A DNA stretch of 64,000 nt from Massilia aquatica (GCF_011682045.1 NZ_VVIW01000010.1:1-64000), one strand, 5' to 3'. Positions 45,484 through 55,591 are shown, counted from the stretch's first letter. Translations and numbers: made by a program. Notes: a model not told the origin generated them from the letters alone.

Positions 45484-48336
45484 TCAGGCCATCGCGCAGG
45501 TCCCGTGCGCCAGCAGATGTTCAAATTCCAGCGCGCCCACCGGGCGGCTGAAGAAATAGCCTTGCACCTCATCGCAGCCATGCTCGCGCAGGAAGGCCAG
45601 CTGTTCGGCTGTTTCCACCCCTTCGGCAATGACTTTCAGGCGCAGGCTGTGCGCCAGTGAAATGATCGACACGACGATGGCGGCCCCGTCAGCCCCCAGC
45701 GCGATGTCAGCGACGAAGGATTGGTCGACTTTCAGCACGTCGATCGGAAAACGGCGCAGGTACGACAGGCTCGAATAACCGGTGCCGAAATCGTCGATGG
45801 CGATGTGCACGCCCAATTCCTTGAGTCTGCGCAGGATGGTAATGGCGTTGTCGACATCGTTCATGACCATGCTTTCGGTCAATTCCAGCTCCAGGTAGCG
45901 CGCCGCCAGTCCGCTTTCTTCCAACGCATCGGCCACCGATTGCAGCAAGTCCTTGCCGGTAAACTGGCGCGCCGACAGGTTGACCGCCATGCGCAGCTTG
46001 CCCAGGCCGGCCTTTTGCCACGCCATGTTTTGCAGGCAAGCGGTGCGGATGACCCAGGCGCCGATCGGGATGATCAGGCCCATTTCTTCGGCCAGGCCGA
46101 TGAAGCGCAGCGGCGAGACCACCCCCAGCACTGGATGCTCCCAGCGCAGCAGCGCCTCCATGCCGGCGATATTGCCGCTGATGACGTCGATCTGCGGCTG
46201 GTAATGCAGCACCAGTTCGTTGCGTTCGAGCGCGTGGCGCAGGTCGGCCTCGATTTGCAGGCGCTCCAGGGTGCGCGCATTCATCGCCGGGCAATAGAAC
46301 TGATAGTTGTTGCGGCCCAGTTCCTTGGCCCGGTACATGGCGATGTCGGCGTGCTTGGTCAGGGTCTCGGCCGTGGCGCCGTCGTCCGGATAGACCGCCA
46401 CGCCCAGGCTGCACGTGACAAAGAATTCGTGCGCCTGGATCAGCAGCGGCTGGGCGATGGCTTCGGTGATGCGCTGCAGCACGCGCAGGCCGGCGCCATT
46501 GCCCTGGTCGCCCGGCAGCACCACCATGAACTCGTCGCCGCCCATGCGCGCCACCGTGTCGGCCTCGCCCACCGCGCTTTTCAGGCGCTCGCCCAGCACG
46601 CGCAGCATGGCGTCGCCCGCTTCGTGGCCGAGCGTGTCGTTGACGAACTTGAAGCGGTCGAGGTCGACGAACACGACCCACAGGCCGGCGCCGGCGCGCG
46701 CGGCGTCGGCAATCGCGTTCGACAAGCGTTCGGCCAGCAGGTGGCGGTTGGCCAGCCCGGTCAGGGCGTCGTGGCCGGCCTGGTATTGGAGCTCGGCCTC
46801 GAAGCGCATGACCGCGCTGATGTCGTACTGGGCCACCACGAAATGGCTGATCAGGCCGGCGTCGTCGCGCACCGGGGCGATGAACAGGTCGTTCCAGTAG
46901 CCGCTGCCATCCTTGCGGTAACTGCGCAGCACGGCGTGGCCTTCGCGCTGTTCGCGCAGGGCGGCGCTGATTTCGGCGATGTTCTGCTGGTCGTGGCCGG
47001 CGCCCTGCAGCGTTTTGAGGCCTTTGCCGATCACCTCGGCCGCGCTGTAGCCGCTAATCGCCTCGAATGCGGGATTGACGTATTCGACGGCGTAATCGGG
47101 TCCCTCGGCATTGCAGATGATGACCGAGTTGGCCGATACCTCGATGACTTTTTCGCGCAGGCGCAGGGCTTTCTCGGTGCGCTTGCGCAGGGCCAGGTCT
47201 TCGCTCAAGCGCAGGTTGGCGAATTGCAGTGCGGCGGTACGCTCGCCGGCTACGCGCTCGATGGTCGAGTGGCGCGAGACCAGGCTGTAGATATAGGCGG
47301 CCGCCAGCAGGCTCGACAGAACACCGCCGAGCAGCGCGTACCAGGAGCCGGCGTGGTTGTCGATGAAGGAGCGCGGTTGCTGCGCCACTTCGATGAACCA
47401 GGGCTCGCCGGCCACGTAGAACACGGTGGCCACCGGCGCCGGATGGTCGACCACCAGCCAGGACGGCAGCAGGGCGCTGGTGCCGGCGCTGGCGGCCGGG
47501 GGCGGCGCGCCGTTCGAAAACGCCAGTTGCGCCGGCGCGGCCGAGGGGGCGGCGTAGATATTGATCGACATGCCCGGCCGGTCGAGCAGGCGGGCGGCAC
47601 CGAGCAGGGTGTGGATCAGGTGGTCGACCCGGAACACGGCGGCGGTCTCGCCGATGACGGCCTGCTCGCGCTGGCGGCTGCTCGCTTGCGGCGCCTGGCG
47701 CTGGTAAATCGGCGCGAGCACCAGGAAGCCCGTATGAAAGCCCTGCTGCTGCACCAGCGACAGCAGGCCGGTGGCGGTGGCGCGGCCATTGCGGCGCGAA
47801 CGCGAGCGGGCGTCGTCGTAGGTCAGCAGGGCGGCCGTGTCGAGCCCGAGCGCGGCCTCATTGCCTTGCGCCGGTTCGATGTAGTCGACCACGTTGTAGG
47901 AGGCACGCCGGCGTGCCGGCCCCTGGCGCTCGTCGATGTATTCAGTGATGGTAAAACCGGGCTGGCGGCGGCGCATGGCCGCTTCGTAGGCCGGGCGTTC
48001 GGCGTCGCTGATAAGGCGCTGGAAACTGAGGGCGTGCAGCTCGGGGTAGCGCGCCAGCAGAGGCGCGGTGAAGGTATGGAATTGTTCGCGGCTGACCACG
48101 CCGACCGTGTTGAACAGCTGGTTGACCACCATCAGCTGCTCGATCGCGTCCGACAGCCCGCCCGAGACGGCATTGATGCGCAAGGTGGCATGCTGCTTGA
48201 ACTGCAGCGCGTGCGCCTGCGATTCCACGCGCCGCACCGAGGCGAACAGCAGCGCCGTCAAGCCGAGGCCGACCACCAGCGCAAGCGCGGCCGAGACCGA
48301 AACCGATATCCGTACCCGGCGTAACAAATTTCCCAT
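45484..48336 (-). CDS. CHASE-PAS-GGDEF-EAL membrane protein (c-di-GMP turnover)
   Basis: 950 aa. A membrane segment near residues 10-32 is followed by a periplasmic CHASE domain of about 270 residues (FTITEYIDERQGPARRRASY), a second membrane segment near 335, a PAS/PAC domain (400-520), a GGDEF domain with intact motif (VARMGGDEFMVVLPG) and an EAL domain with intact motifs ([41 protein letters not shown]). Both enzyme halves look active. A strong AGGAGG site precedes the start at 48336. CHASE domains sense extracellular small molecules. It is divergent from the Crp-like gene. Confidence 0.93.
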   Translation of the reverse strand: MGNLLRRVRISVSVSAALALVVGLGLTALLFASVRRVESQAHALQFKQHATLRINAVSGGLSDAIEQLMVVNQLFNTVGVVSREQFHTFTAPLLARYPELHALSFQRLISDAERPAYEAAMRRRQPGFTITEYIDERQGPARRRASYNVVDYIEPAQGNEAALGLDTAALLTYDDARSRSRRNGRATATGLLSLVQQQGFHTGFLVLAPIYQRQAPQASSRQREQAVIGETAAVFRVDHLIHTLLGAARLLDRPGMSINIYAAPSAAPAQLAFSNGAPPPAASAGTSALLPSWLVVDHPAPVATVFYVAGEPWFIEVAQQPRSFIDNHAGSWYALLGGVLSSLLAAAYIYSLVSRHSTIERVAGERTAALQFANLRLSEDLALRKRTEKALRLREKVIEVSANSVIICNAEGPDYAVEYVNPAFEAISGYSAAEVIGKGLKTLQGAGHDQQNIAEISAALREQREGHAVLRSYRKDGSGYWNDLFIAPVRDDAGLISHFVVAQYDISAVMRFEAELQYQAGHDALTGLANRHLLAERLSNAIADAARAGAGLWVVFVDLDRFKFVNDTLGHEAGDAMLRVLGERLKSAVGEADTVARMGGDEFMVVLPGDQGNGAGLRVLQRITEAIAQPLLIQAHEFFVTCSLGVAVYPDDGATAETLTKHADIAMYRAKELGRNNYQFYCPAMNARTLERLQIEADLRHALERNELVLHYQPQIDVISGNIAGMEALLRWEHPVLGVVSPLRFIGLAEEMGLIIPIGAWVIRTACLQNMAWQKAGLGKLRMAVNLSARQFTGKDLLQSVADALEESGLAARYLELELTESMVMNDVDNAITILRRLKELGVHIAIDDFGTGYSSLSYLRRFPIDVLKVDQSFVADIALGADGAAIVVSIISLAHSLRLKVIAEGVETAEQLAFLREHGCDEVQGYFFSRPVGALEFEHLLAHGTCAMA

Positions 48337-48465
48337 CGGCGAACCTCCTGCGTGCACGCGTCCGGGTGATCGACGATCTGGGCTGGCCGGATGATCACAG
48401 TATATGGTTTACTGGCGGAAGTATGTTCGGTTCCGTACGGATCGATATGCCGAATTGGAATAGAA

Positions 48466-48495
48466 TTGCGCCCAAGAATGACTGCGTGATATTCT
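48466..48495 (+). promoter_or_regulatory. candidate promoter of the crp-like/kinase operon
   Basis: TTGCGC (48466-48471) and TATTCT (48490-48495), 18 bases apart, lie about 50 bases upstream of the Crp-like start codon. The match to the sigma-70 consensus is moderate. Confidence 0.4.
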
Positions 48496-48543
48496 GTCGG
48501 ACTAACTCAACGCAGTATTCACTGGAAGAAGGGGCAGTTTCCA

Positions 48544-49278
48544 ATGTCCAGTAAGCACGACCCAAATCAGAACCACTTGTTGGCCGCGCTTCTCGACGCC
48601 GAATTCGACCGTCTTGCCCCGCACCTCGAACTGATTCCCTTGCTTCTTGGCGACGTCTTGTCTGAATCGGGCGACAAGTTGCATCATTTATATTTTCCGA
48701 CCAGCGCCATCGTGTCCCTGCACTATCTGCTCGAAAACGGCGGCTCATCCGAGATTGCCGGCGTCGGCAATGAAGGCGTGCTCGGGGTGTCGATTTTCAT
48801 GGGCGGCGACAGCACGCCCAGCCGCGCCGTGGTGCAGACGCGCGGCCACGCCTACCGCTTGCCGGCCGCGATCCTGATGGAAGAATTCAACCGCGGCGGC
48901 CACGTGATGCGCCTGCTGTTGCGCTACACCCAGGCCCTGCTGACCCAGATGTCGCAAACGGCCGTGTGCAACCGGCACCATTCGGTCGAGCAGCAACTGT
49001 GCCGCTGGCTGCTGCTGACGCTCGACCGCTTGCCCACCAACGAGCTGACCATGACGCAGGAACTGATCGCCAACATGCTCGGCGTGCGGCGCGAAGGCGT
49101 GACCGAAGCGGCCGGACGCCTGCAGGGCTACGGCTACATCAGCTACCGGCGCGGCCACATCACCGTGCTCGACCGCGCCGGGCTGGAAGACGACGTGTGC
49201 GAATGCTACGCGGTCGTCAAGAAGGAATTCGGACGCCTGCTGTCGGATGTGCGTCACCGCCAGGGAAATGTGAAATGA
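48544..49278 (+). CDS. Crp/Fnr-family transcription regulator
   Basis: A 244-aa protein. The N-terminal cyclic-nucleotide-binding-like barrel (about 20-135) lacks the FGE...RSA phosphate-binding cassette, so cAMP binding is unlikely. A dimer helix is followed by a winged helix (LTMTQELIANMLGVRREGVTEAAGRLQ, YISYRRGHITV) of Crp_2 type. The effector is unknown. Its stop overlaps the start of a hybrid kinase gene (ATGA), so the three downstream proteins probably work together. Confidence 0.85.
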   Translation: MSSKHDPNQNHLLAALLDAEFDRLAPHLELIPLLLGDVLSESGDKLHHLYFPTSAIVSLHYLLENGGSSEIAGVGNEGVLGVSIFMGGDSTPSRAVVQTRGHAYRLPAAILMEEFNRGGHVMRLLLRYTQALLTQMSQTAVCNRHHSVEQQLCRWLLLTLDRLPTNELTMTQELIANMLGVRREGVTEAAGRLQGYGYISYRRGHITVLDRAGLEDDVCECYAVVKKEFGRLLSDVRHRQGNVK

Positions 49279-51587
49279 GCACCGGCTTCATGCACAACAC
49301 CTCGGTCGAACGGCTGATGGTGATCGGCTTCGGCGCCACCCTGACGGTGCTGCTGCTGGTCGGCGGGATCGCCCTGAACTACGCGGTCGATTCGGAAGGC
49401 GCCGTCAACCTGATCAAGACCAGCATCATCCTGCTGCTGATCTTCCTGGCGCTGCTGTTCGTGCGCGTCCAGCGCGCCATCAGCATGCGTACCGAGGCTG
49501 AACGGGCGCGCCATGCGGTGCCGCTGCTCAAGTCCGGCGCCTTGCAGGATGCGATTTTCAACAGCGCCAACTTTTCCAGCATCGCCACCGACGCCCAGGG
49601 CGTGATCCAGATTTTCAACGTCGGCGCCCAGCGCATGCTGGGCTACGCCGCCGCCGAAGTGGTCGACAAGATGACCCCGGCCGACATTTCCGACCGCCAG
49701 GAACTGGAATCGCGCGCCGCCGACCTGAGCCACGAGATGGGCGAGGCGATCGCCGCCGGCTTCGAGTCGATGGTCTACAAGGCCCTGCGCGGCATCGAAG
49801 ACATTTACGAGCTGACCTATGTGCGCAAGGACGGCACGCGCTTTCCGGCGCTGGTGTCGGTCACGGCCCTGCGCGACGCCGCCGGCACGGTGATCGGCTA
49901 CCTGCTGATCGGCAGCGACAACACCGCCCGCAAGCAGGTCGAGGTCGAGCAAGCCTTGCTCGACCAGCGCCTGCGCGACCAGCAGTTCTACACGCGCTCG
50001 CTGATCGAATCGAATACCGACGCCCTGATCGCCACCGATCCGCGCGGCATCATCAGCGATGTCAACCAGCAGATGGAAGCGCTGACCGGCTGCACCCGCG
50101 ACGAACTGATCGGCGCACCGTTCAAGAGCTATTTTTCGGAGCCGGAACGGGCCCACGAGGCCGTCACGCGCGTGCTGCGCGAAGGCAAGGTCACGAATGT
50201 CGAACTGACCGCCGTGGCGCGCGACGGTAACCGGACCGTGGTGTCTTACAGTGCCAGTACGTTTTACGACCGCGACCGCAAGCTGCAGGGCGTGTTCGCC
50301 GCCGCCCGCGATGTCACCGAGCGCAAGCACTTCGAACACGCACTGCAGGAAACCAATGTCGAGCTCGAAAGCGCGCGCGCCACGGCCGACAAGGCCAACC
50401 GCGCCAAGTCCGAATTCCTGTCCTCGATGAGCCACGAACTGCGCACCCCGCTCAACGCCGTGCTCGGCTTTGCCCAGCTGATGGCGTCCGACGTGCCGCC
50501 GCCGGCGCCGCACCAGCAGCGCTCGATCGATCAGATCCTCAAGGGAGGCTGGTACCTGCTGCGCCTGATCAACGAAATCCTCGACCTGGCGATGGTCGAG
50601 TCGGGCAAGGTCACGATGTCGCAAGAATCGATGTCGCTCGGCGACGTGCTGATCGATTGCGAAGGCATGATCAGCCCGCAGGCGGCGACCCGCAATCTGG
50701 GCCTGCACTTCCCGGTTGTCAGCAAGCAGCTGTTCATCCACGCCGACCGTACCCGCGTCAAACAGGTGATGATCAACCTGCTCTCGAACGCCATCAAATA
50801 CAACCGCGAAGGCGGCTCGGTCAGCGTCACCTGCGACCTGGTGGCCGACGGGCGCGTGCGCGTGAGCGTGGAAGACACCGGCGCGGGTCTCGCGCCGTCG
50901 CAGGTGGCGCAGCTGTTCCAGCCGTTCAACCGCCTCGGCCAGGAAAACAGCCTTGAGGAAGGCACCGGCATCGGGCTGGTGGTCACCAAGCGCCTGGTCG
51001 AACTGATGGACGGGCGCATCGGCGTCGACAGCACAGTCGGTTCCGGTACCGTGTTCTGGGTCGAGTTCGCCAGCGCCGCCGAACCGGCACTGGCGCTGGA
51101 GAACGACGACGACATGGGGCGCGACCGCCTGGCCGCCTCGCGCCTTACCGGCAAGCAACCGACCCTGCTGTACGTGGAAGACAACCCGGCCAACCTGGCG
51201 CTGGTGGAACAATTGATGGAGCGCCGCGGCGACCTGCAACTGCTGACCGCGGTGGACGGCTACCACGGCGTCGAAATGGCGCGCGCCTGCAAGCCGGACG
51301 TGATCCTGATGGACATCAACCTGCCCGGCATGAGCGGTTACGGCGCGCTCAAGATCCTGCGCGAAGACAAGGCCACGGCGCACATTCCAGTGGTGGCGCT
51401 GTCGGCCAACGCCATGCCGCGCGACATAGAAAAGGGACTGGAAGCGGGATTTTTCCAGTATCTCACCAAGCCGATCCGCGTACGCGAATTCATGGATGCG
51501 CTCGACCTGGCCATGCAGCACGCGGCCGAACAAAGCCTCGCCGACCCTGTCGCACCCGGCACTACTTTGAAAGAACCACATGCTTGA
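49275..51587 (+). CDS. hybrid sensor histidine kinase (PAS-PAS-HisKA-HATPase-REC)
   Basis: 770 aa. Two short N-terminal membrane segments lead into two PAS domains (about 85-220 and 235-350, ending ARDVTERKHFEHAL). The kinase core has the H-box KSEFLSSMSHELRTPLNAVLG, the N-box MINLLSNAIKYNREGG, VEDTGAGL and GTGIGLVVTKRLVELM. The C-terminal receiver (about 635-755) has LYVEDNPANLALVEQLM and the Asp in DVILMDINLPGMSG. The start at 49275 overlaps the Crp-like stop. The gene also overlaps the next one by 8 bases. Confidence 0.92.
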   Translation: MSTGFMHNTSVERLMVIGFGATLTVLLLVGGIALNYAVDSEGAVNLIKTSIILLLIFLALLFVRVQRAISMRTEAERARHAVPLLKSGALQDAIFNSANFSSIATDAQGVIQIFNVGAQRMLGYAAAEVVDKMTPADISDRQELESRAADLSHEMGEAIAAGFESMVYKALRGIEDIYELTYVRKDGTRFPALVSVTALRDAAGTVIGYLLIGSDNTARKQVEVEQALLDQRLRDQQFYTRSLIESNTDALIATDPRGIISDVNQQMEALTGCTRDELIGAPFKSYFSEPERAHEAVTRVLREGKVTNVELTAVARDGNRTVVSYSASTFYDRDRKLQGVFAAARDVTERKHFEHALQETNVELESARATADKANRAKSEFLSSMSHELRTPLNAVLGFAQLMASDVPPPAPHQQRSIDQILKGGWYLLRLINEILDLAMVESGKVTMSQESMSLGDVLIDCEGMISPQAATRNLGLHFPVVSKQLFIHADRTRVKQVMINLLSNAIKYNREGGSVSVTCDLVADGRVRVSVEDTGAGLAPSQVAQLFQPFNRLGQENSLEEGTGIGLVVTKRLVELMDGRIGVDSTVGSGTVFWVEFASAAEPALALENDDDMGRDRLAASRLTGKQPTLLYVEDNPANLALVEQLMERRGDLQLLTAVDGYHGVEMARACKPDVILMDINLPGMSGYGALKILREDKATAHIPVVALSANAMPRDIEKGLEAGFFQYLTKPIRVREFMDALDLAMQHAAEQSLADPVAPGTTLKEPHA

Positions 51588-52422
51588 CCCTTCTGAAATC
51601 CTGAGCGGCAACATCCTGATCGTCGATGACCAGGAAGCGAACGTGATGCTGCTTGAACAAATGTTGCGTAACGCGGGTTACGTCAATATTTCCACGACCC
51701 AGGATCCGCGCACCGTGTGCGCCGCGCACGCCGAACACGGCTACGACCTGATTCTGCTCGACTTGCAGATGCCGGAAATGGACGGATTCGAGGTGATCGA
51801 AGGACTCAAGGAGATCGAAAAAGGCGGCTACCTGCCAGTGCTGGTGATTACCGCCCAGCCCGGGCACAAGCTGCGCGCGCTCAAGGCCGGCGCCAAGGAT
51901 TTCGTCAGTAAGCCATTCGACCTGATCGAAGTGCAGACGCGCATCCACAACATGCTGGAAGTGCGGCTGCTGTACCGCCGCCTTGCCGACTACAACCGCC
52001 AGCTGGAGCAGACCGTGCTCGAGCGCACGGCCGAACTGCGCGCCAGCGAAGCGCGCTTCCAGCGCTTTACCGAGCTGTCGTCGGACTGGTACTGGGAGCA
52101 GGATGCGCAGGGTCAGCTGACCCGCTTTTCGGGGCCGGTCAGCGAGATGCTGGGGATCGGCGCCGAAGGCGAGGGCGAGGGCGAGGGAGGCTGGAACCCG
52201 GACGAACGTGCCGAGCTGCAGGAAAACATCGCCAGCCGCACGCCGTTTCTCGATTTCATTTTCACCCGCACGCGCGCCGATGGCAGCGTGCAGTACCTGC
52301 AAGTGAGCGGCGAGCCGATGTTCGATACGTCGAGCCGGTTTACCGGCTACCGCGGGATCGGGATGGATATCACCGAGCGCATGAACTGGCGTCCGCCGGT
52401 GACCCCTTCAGTCAGCCCTTAA
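51580..52422 (+). CDS. response regulator with PAS output domain
   Basis: 280 aa: a receiver domain (1-125: LIVDDQEANVMLLEQML, Asp in LILLDLQMPEMDG, Lys in FVSKPFD), a coiled linker (LYRRLADYNRQLEQTVLERTAEL) and a PAS domain ending GMDITERM. There is no DNA-binding or enzyme output, so it probably passes the signal on by protein contact. A short GAGGGC DNA repeat codes for an EGEGEGEGG stretch within the PAS domain. It overlaps the kinase gene by 8 bases. Confidence 0.85.
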   Translation: MLDPSEILSGNILIVDDQEANVMLLEQMLRNAGYVNISTTQDPRTVCAAHAEHGYDLILLDLQMPEMDGFEVIEGLKEIEKGGYLPVLVITAQPGHKLRALKAGAKDFVSKPFDLIEVQTRIHNMLEVRLLYRRLADYNRQLEQTVLERTAELRASEARFQRFTELSSDWYWEQDAQGQLTRFSGPVSEMLGIGAEGEGEGEGGWNPDERAELQENIASRTPFLDFIFTRTRADGSVQYLQVSGEPMFDTSSRFTGYRGIGMDITERMNWRPPVTPSVSP

Positions 52423-52537
52423 GCTTCACACCGTCATCCCAGTCAGTTGGAAGGCGGTGTTGAGTTGTCCGTGCGACACCTTCTTGCGATTTTGGTTACG
52501 CTGTCATCACACACCATCCATTCTTTCCGGAGGCACC

Positions 52538-52975
52538 ATGACAGGCACCAGCACGCTCGACCCCGATAATTTCCCAGAAACCCCCGACCGTACGCTCGGC
52601 ACCGGCCACGGCACGGGCGCCCTCGGCCCCAGCGATTCGTCCGATAGCGGCAGCGACCTGGTCGGCGCGGCCGGTATGTCGCAAGAAGACGTGCTCGACC
52701 TCGGCAGCGGCACCACCTCCGACCTCGAAGCCGGCAGCGCGGCAGGCGCCGGTCCGGACATCGGCGACCCCGACCTCGACAGCGATACCGATTCCAGCGG
52801 CACGGGCGAGCGCGCCGCCGCCGGCCGCGATACCGTGGTGCGCGACGGCGCCGACATCGACGTCGACCATATCGAATCGATTCCCTCGGTCCCGCTCGAC
52901 GAGGACGACCTGGAATTCATGGCCAGTGCGCCGCCGGGCCAGGCCCCAGCCAGCAAAAAGGGCACCCACCCCTGA
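52538..52975 (+). CDS. acidic low-complexity protein, unknown
   Basis: 145 aa, very rich in Asp, Ser, Gly and Thr (runs such as GPSDSSDSGSD and DLDSDTDSSGTGE), with a short conserved-looking C-terminal segment (VPLDEDDLEFMAS). There are no cysteines or hydrophobic segments, so it is probably disordered. GGAGG precedes the ATG at 52538. It may be a stress-related or surface-associated disordered protein; the function is unknown. Confidence 0.6.
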   Translation: MTGTSTLDPDNFPETPDRTLGTGHGTGALGPSDSSDSGSDLVGAAGMSQEDVLDLGSGTTSDLEAGSAAGAGPDIGDPDLDSDTDSSGTGERAAAGRDTVVRDGADIDVDHIESIPSVPLDEDDLEFMASAPPGQAPASKKGTHP

Positions 52976-53117
52976 ACGCACGCCCGGCCCGGCCGGGTGC
53001 GCATCGACGGCGCCGTGCCGGGCTTTGCCTTGGTACCGGCGCCACCAGGCCCTGGCGTTCGCCCAGGGCACGGCAGCAGCGTAGCGCCAAGGGCGCGGGA
53101 CAATCGCTGCGGTCTTC

Positions 53118-54002
53118 CTATCCCAGATGTTTCTTGAAGAAGTCCATGGTGCGCTGCCATGCCAGCTTGGCCGCCGCTTCATCGTAGCGCGGCGTGGTGT
53201 CGTTGTTAAAGCCGTGTTCGACGCCGGGATAAATATAGTGCTGGTAGTCGACCTTGTTGGCCTTGAGCGCCGCTTCGTACGCGGGCCAGCCGGCCAGGAT
53301 GCGCTCGTCCTTTTCGGCGTCGTGGATCAGCAGCGGTGTCTTGATCTTCGGCACTTCGGCGGCCGGTGTCTGGGCGCCGTAGAACGGCACTGACGCGGCC
53401 AGCTGCTTGACTACGGTCGGCAGGTAGTTGGCGATGCCGCCGCCGTAGCAGAAACCTACCACGCCGACCTTGCCGCTGCCACCCGGCATGGCCTTGAGGA
53501 TGGCGGTGGCTTCGACGAAGTCGGCGCGCGTCTTGGTCTGGTCGAGTTTGCCGAACAGTTCACGCGCCTTGTCTTCGTCGCCAGGGTAGCCGCCCAGCGG
53601 GAACAGGGCGTCGGGTGCGAAGGCGATGTAGTTCTCAAGCGCGACGCGGCGGGCGATGTCTTCGATGTGCGGATTCAAGCCCCGGTTTTCGTGGACGACC
53701 AGGATGGTGGCCAGCTTGCCCTTGGGATTGACCGGCTGGACCAGGTAGCCGCGCAGTTTGCCGTAACCCTGGGGCGAGGGGTATTCGACGTAGCTGGCCT
53801 TGATGCGCGGGTCGGCCGGGGGGACAACCTGGGCCGCGAAACTGGGGGAGAGGGCCGCCAGCATGCTGGCCGCGGTGGCGCCGCCGACCGCGTAGCGGCC
53901 CGCCTGCGACAGGAAGCCGCGGCGGTCGAGCTGGCCGTGGACATACTGGTCGAATAACTTCAGCACTTCGGGATCGAAATCGTTAGCGGTCATGCGGGTC
54001 AT
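53118..54002 (-). CDS. dienelactone hydrolase family protein with Tat-like signal
   Basis: A 294-aa alpha/beta hydrolase. The N-terminus carries a twin-arginine-like signal (DRRGFLSQAGRYAVGGATAA) that begins about 30 residues in. The catalytic triad parts are visible: nucleophile Cys in GFCYGGG, Asp in LLIHDAEKDERI and His in PGVEHGFNND. The family cleaves dienelactones and related esters; the substrate here is unknown. A GAGGAG site precedes the start at 54002. The last bases of the gene face the acidic-protein gene. Confidence 0.88.
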   Translation of the reverse strand: MTRMTANDFDPEVLKLFDQYVHGQLDRRGFLSQAGRYAVGGATAASMLAALSPSFAAQVVPPADPRIKASYVEYPSPQGYGKLRGYLVQPVNPKGKLATILVVHENRGLNPHIEDIARRVALENYIAFAPDALFPLGGYPGDEDKARELFGKLDQTKTRADFVEATAILKAMPGGSGKVGVVGFCYGGGIANYLPTVVKQLAASVPFYGAQTPAAEVPKIKTPLLIHDAEKDERILAGWPAYEAALKANKVDYQHYIYPGVEHGFNNDTTPRYDEAAAKLAWQRTMDFFKKHLG

Positions 54003-54155
54003 CGTTGACGTCTCCTCGTGGTGTCGGTATGGCCGGGAATGGTTCCATGGCAATCCGATCATACCTTGGTTGAGGGCTTGATGCAGGGTGGGTGCGGGAT
54101 GGTGAAACAGGCATGCGGCGAGCGTGTTCAGGCGTGCTCCAGCGCCGTTAGGTTC

Positions 54156-54181
54156 GTCGCCCCCGCGAAGGCGGGGGCGAC
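54156..54181. repeat. REP-like palindrome
   Basis: 11-bp perfect arms (GTCGCCCCCGC / GCGGGGGCGAC) around GAAG. It is the well-known CCCGCGAAGGCGGG-type extragenic palindrome, here between the hydrolase and sulfate-binding protein genes. The surrounding 277-base gap holds no gene. Confidence 0.7.
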
Positions 54182-54279
54182 GGTGGACGATGCAGGGACC
54201 ACGGTGCAGGGCAGCGTTCATGATGCGAACGTCAGCACCGATCCGCGCTATCCACGCACCGTGTTCCCCTTGTCAGAGA

Positions 54280-55287
54280 TTACTTCTTGCCCGTCAGATA
54301 AACCTGATCGAACACACCGCCATCGGCGAAGTGGGCCTTCTGCGCCTTGGTCCAGCCGCCCGCCGCTTCGTCAATCGTGAACAGCTTGACCTTGGGGAAC
54401 TGGGCGGCGTATTTGGCGGCAATCTTCGGCACCACCGGACGGTAATAATTCTTGGCCGCGATCTCCTGCCCCTCGTCGGTGTACAGGAATTCCAGATAGG
54501 CCTGCGCCACCTTGCGCGTGCCGCGCTTGTCCACCACCTTGTCGACCACCGACACCGGCGGCTCCGCCAGGATGCTGAGCGATGGCGCAACAATGTCGAC
54601 CTTGTCCGGGCCGAGTTCCTTGATCGCCAGCAGGGCTTCGTTTTCCCAGGCGATCAGCACGTCGCCAATGCCGCGTTCTACAAAGGTCGTGGTGGCGCCG
54701 CGCGCGCCCGAATCGAGCACCGGCACGTTCTTGTAGAGCTTGCTGATGAATTCCCTGGCCGTCGCTTCGGTCGCGCCCGGCTGGCGCAGGGCGTAGCCCC
54801 AGGCCGCCAGGTGGTTCCAGCGCGCGCCGCCCGAGGTCTTCGGGTTCGGCGTGATCACGGCAACGCCAGGCTTGACCAGGTCGTTCCAATCCTTGATGCC
54901 TTTCGGATTGCCCTTGCGCACCAAAAACACGATCGTCGAGGTGTACGGGGCGCTGTTGTGCTGCAAGCGCTTTTGCCACTGCGGCGAAACGATGCCGCGT
55001 TCGGCGATGGCGTCGATGTCGTAGGCCAGCGCGAGCGTGACCACGTCCGCTTCCAGCCCGTCGATGACGCCGCGGGCCTGCTTGCCCGAACCGCCGTGCG
55101 ATTGCTTGATCGTGACGTTATCGCCGGTTTTGGCTTTCCATTGCTTGGCGAAGGCGGTATTGACGTCCTGGTACAGCTCGCGGGTCGGGTCGTACGACAC
55201 GTTGAGCAAGGTGACGTCAGCGGCGATGGCAGCTTGTGACAGCAGGGTCAGTGCGATCAGTGACTGGCTTATTGTTTTTAACAGCAT
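54280..55287 (-). CDS. sbp: sulfate ABC transporter substrate-binding protein
   Basis: A 335-aa periplasmic protein with a signal peptide ([22 protein letters not shown]). Family motifs are [46 protein letters not shown] and [12 protein letters not shown]. It belongs to the sulfate/thiosulfate-binding proteins (Sbp/CysP). No permease or ATPase gene is in the window on either side, so it must use components encoded elsewhere. The start at 55287 matches the signal peptide. Confidence 0.93.
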   Translation of the reverse strand: MLLKTISQSLIALTLLSQAAIAADVTLLNVSYDPTRELYQDVNTAFAKQWKAKTGDNVTIKQSHGGSGKQARGVIDGLEADVVTLALAYDIDAIAERGIVSPQWQKRLQHNSAPYTSTIVFLVRKGNPKGIKDWNDLVKPGVAVITPNPKTSGGARWNHLAAWGYALRQPGATEATAREFISKLYKNVPVLDSGARGATTTFVERGIGDVLIAWENEALLAIKELGPDKVDIVAPSLSILAEPPVSVVDKVVDKRGTRKVAQAYLEFLYTDEGQEIAAKNYYRPVVPKIAAKYAAQFPKVKLFTIDEAAGGWTKAQKAHFADGGVFDQVYLTGKK

Positions 55288-55378
55288 GGCGGGCTCTCTC
55301 GGTGGGAAGTTCGGGAGCACTCAGCTTAAATGCCACCCACCGGAAAGAACACGAATTAAATCAGCTTTGCATATGCGT

Positions 55379-55591
55379 TTAATGTGCCTTGGAGAGGATC
55401 AGCAGCCAGCGGCGCATCAGCAGCACTTCGATGTGGCCGGGTTCGACCCCGGTATCGCATTCGATGATGGGATTGACTGCGTAGAAGCGCTTGCGGAAAT
55501 CGCGCGTGACCAGCACTTCGCGGCGGCCGAGGCGCATCATGAATGGGGTTGGAGCATATTCGAGGCCGAAGTTACCGTTCAGTGGTGTCAT
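55379..55591 (-). CDS. small protein behind LexA-like boxes, unknown
   Basis: 70 aa. The N-terminal part is polar (MTPLNGNFGLEYAPTPFMMR), followed by a basic segment (RREVLVTRDFRKRF), and the end is hydrophobic and basic (IEVLLMRRWLLILSKAH). No family is recognised. AAAGGAA precedes the ATG. Two CTGT-N8-ACAG boxes sit 56-89 bases upstream, which makes SOS control likely. Small SOS genes in other bacteria often encode division inhibitors or toxins; that is an analogy only. Confidence 0.65.
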   Translation of the reverse strand: MTPLNGNFGLEYAPTPFMMRLGRREVLVTRDFRKRFYAVNPIIECDTGVEPGHIEVLLMRRWLLILSKAH

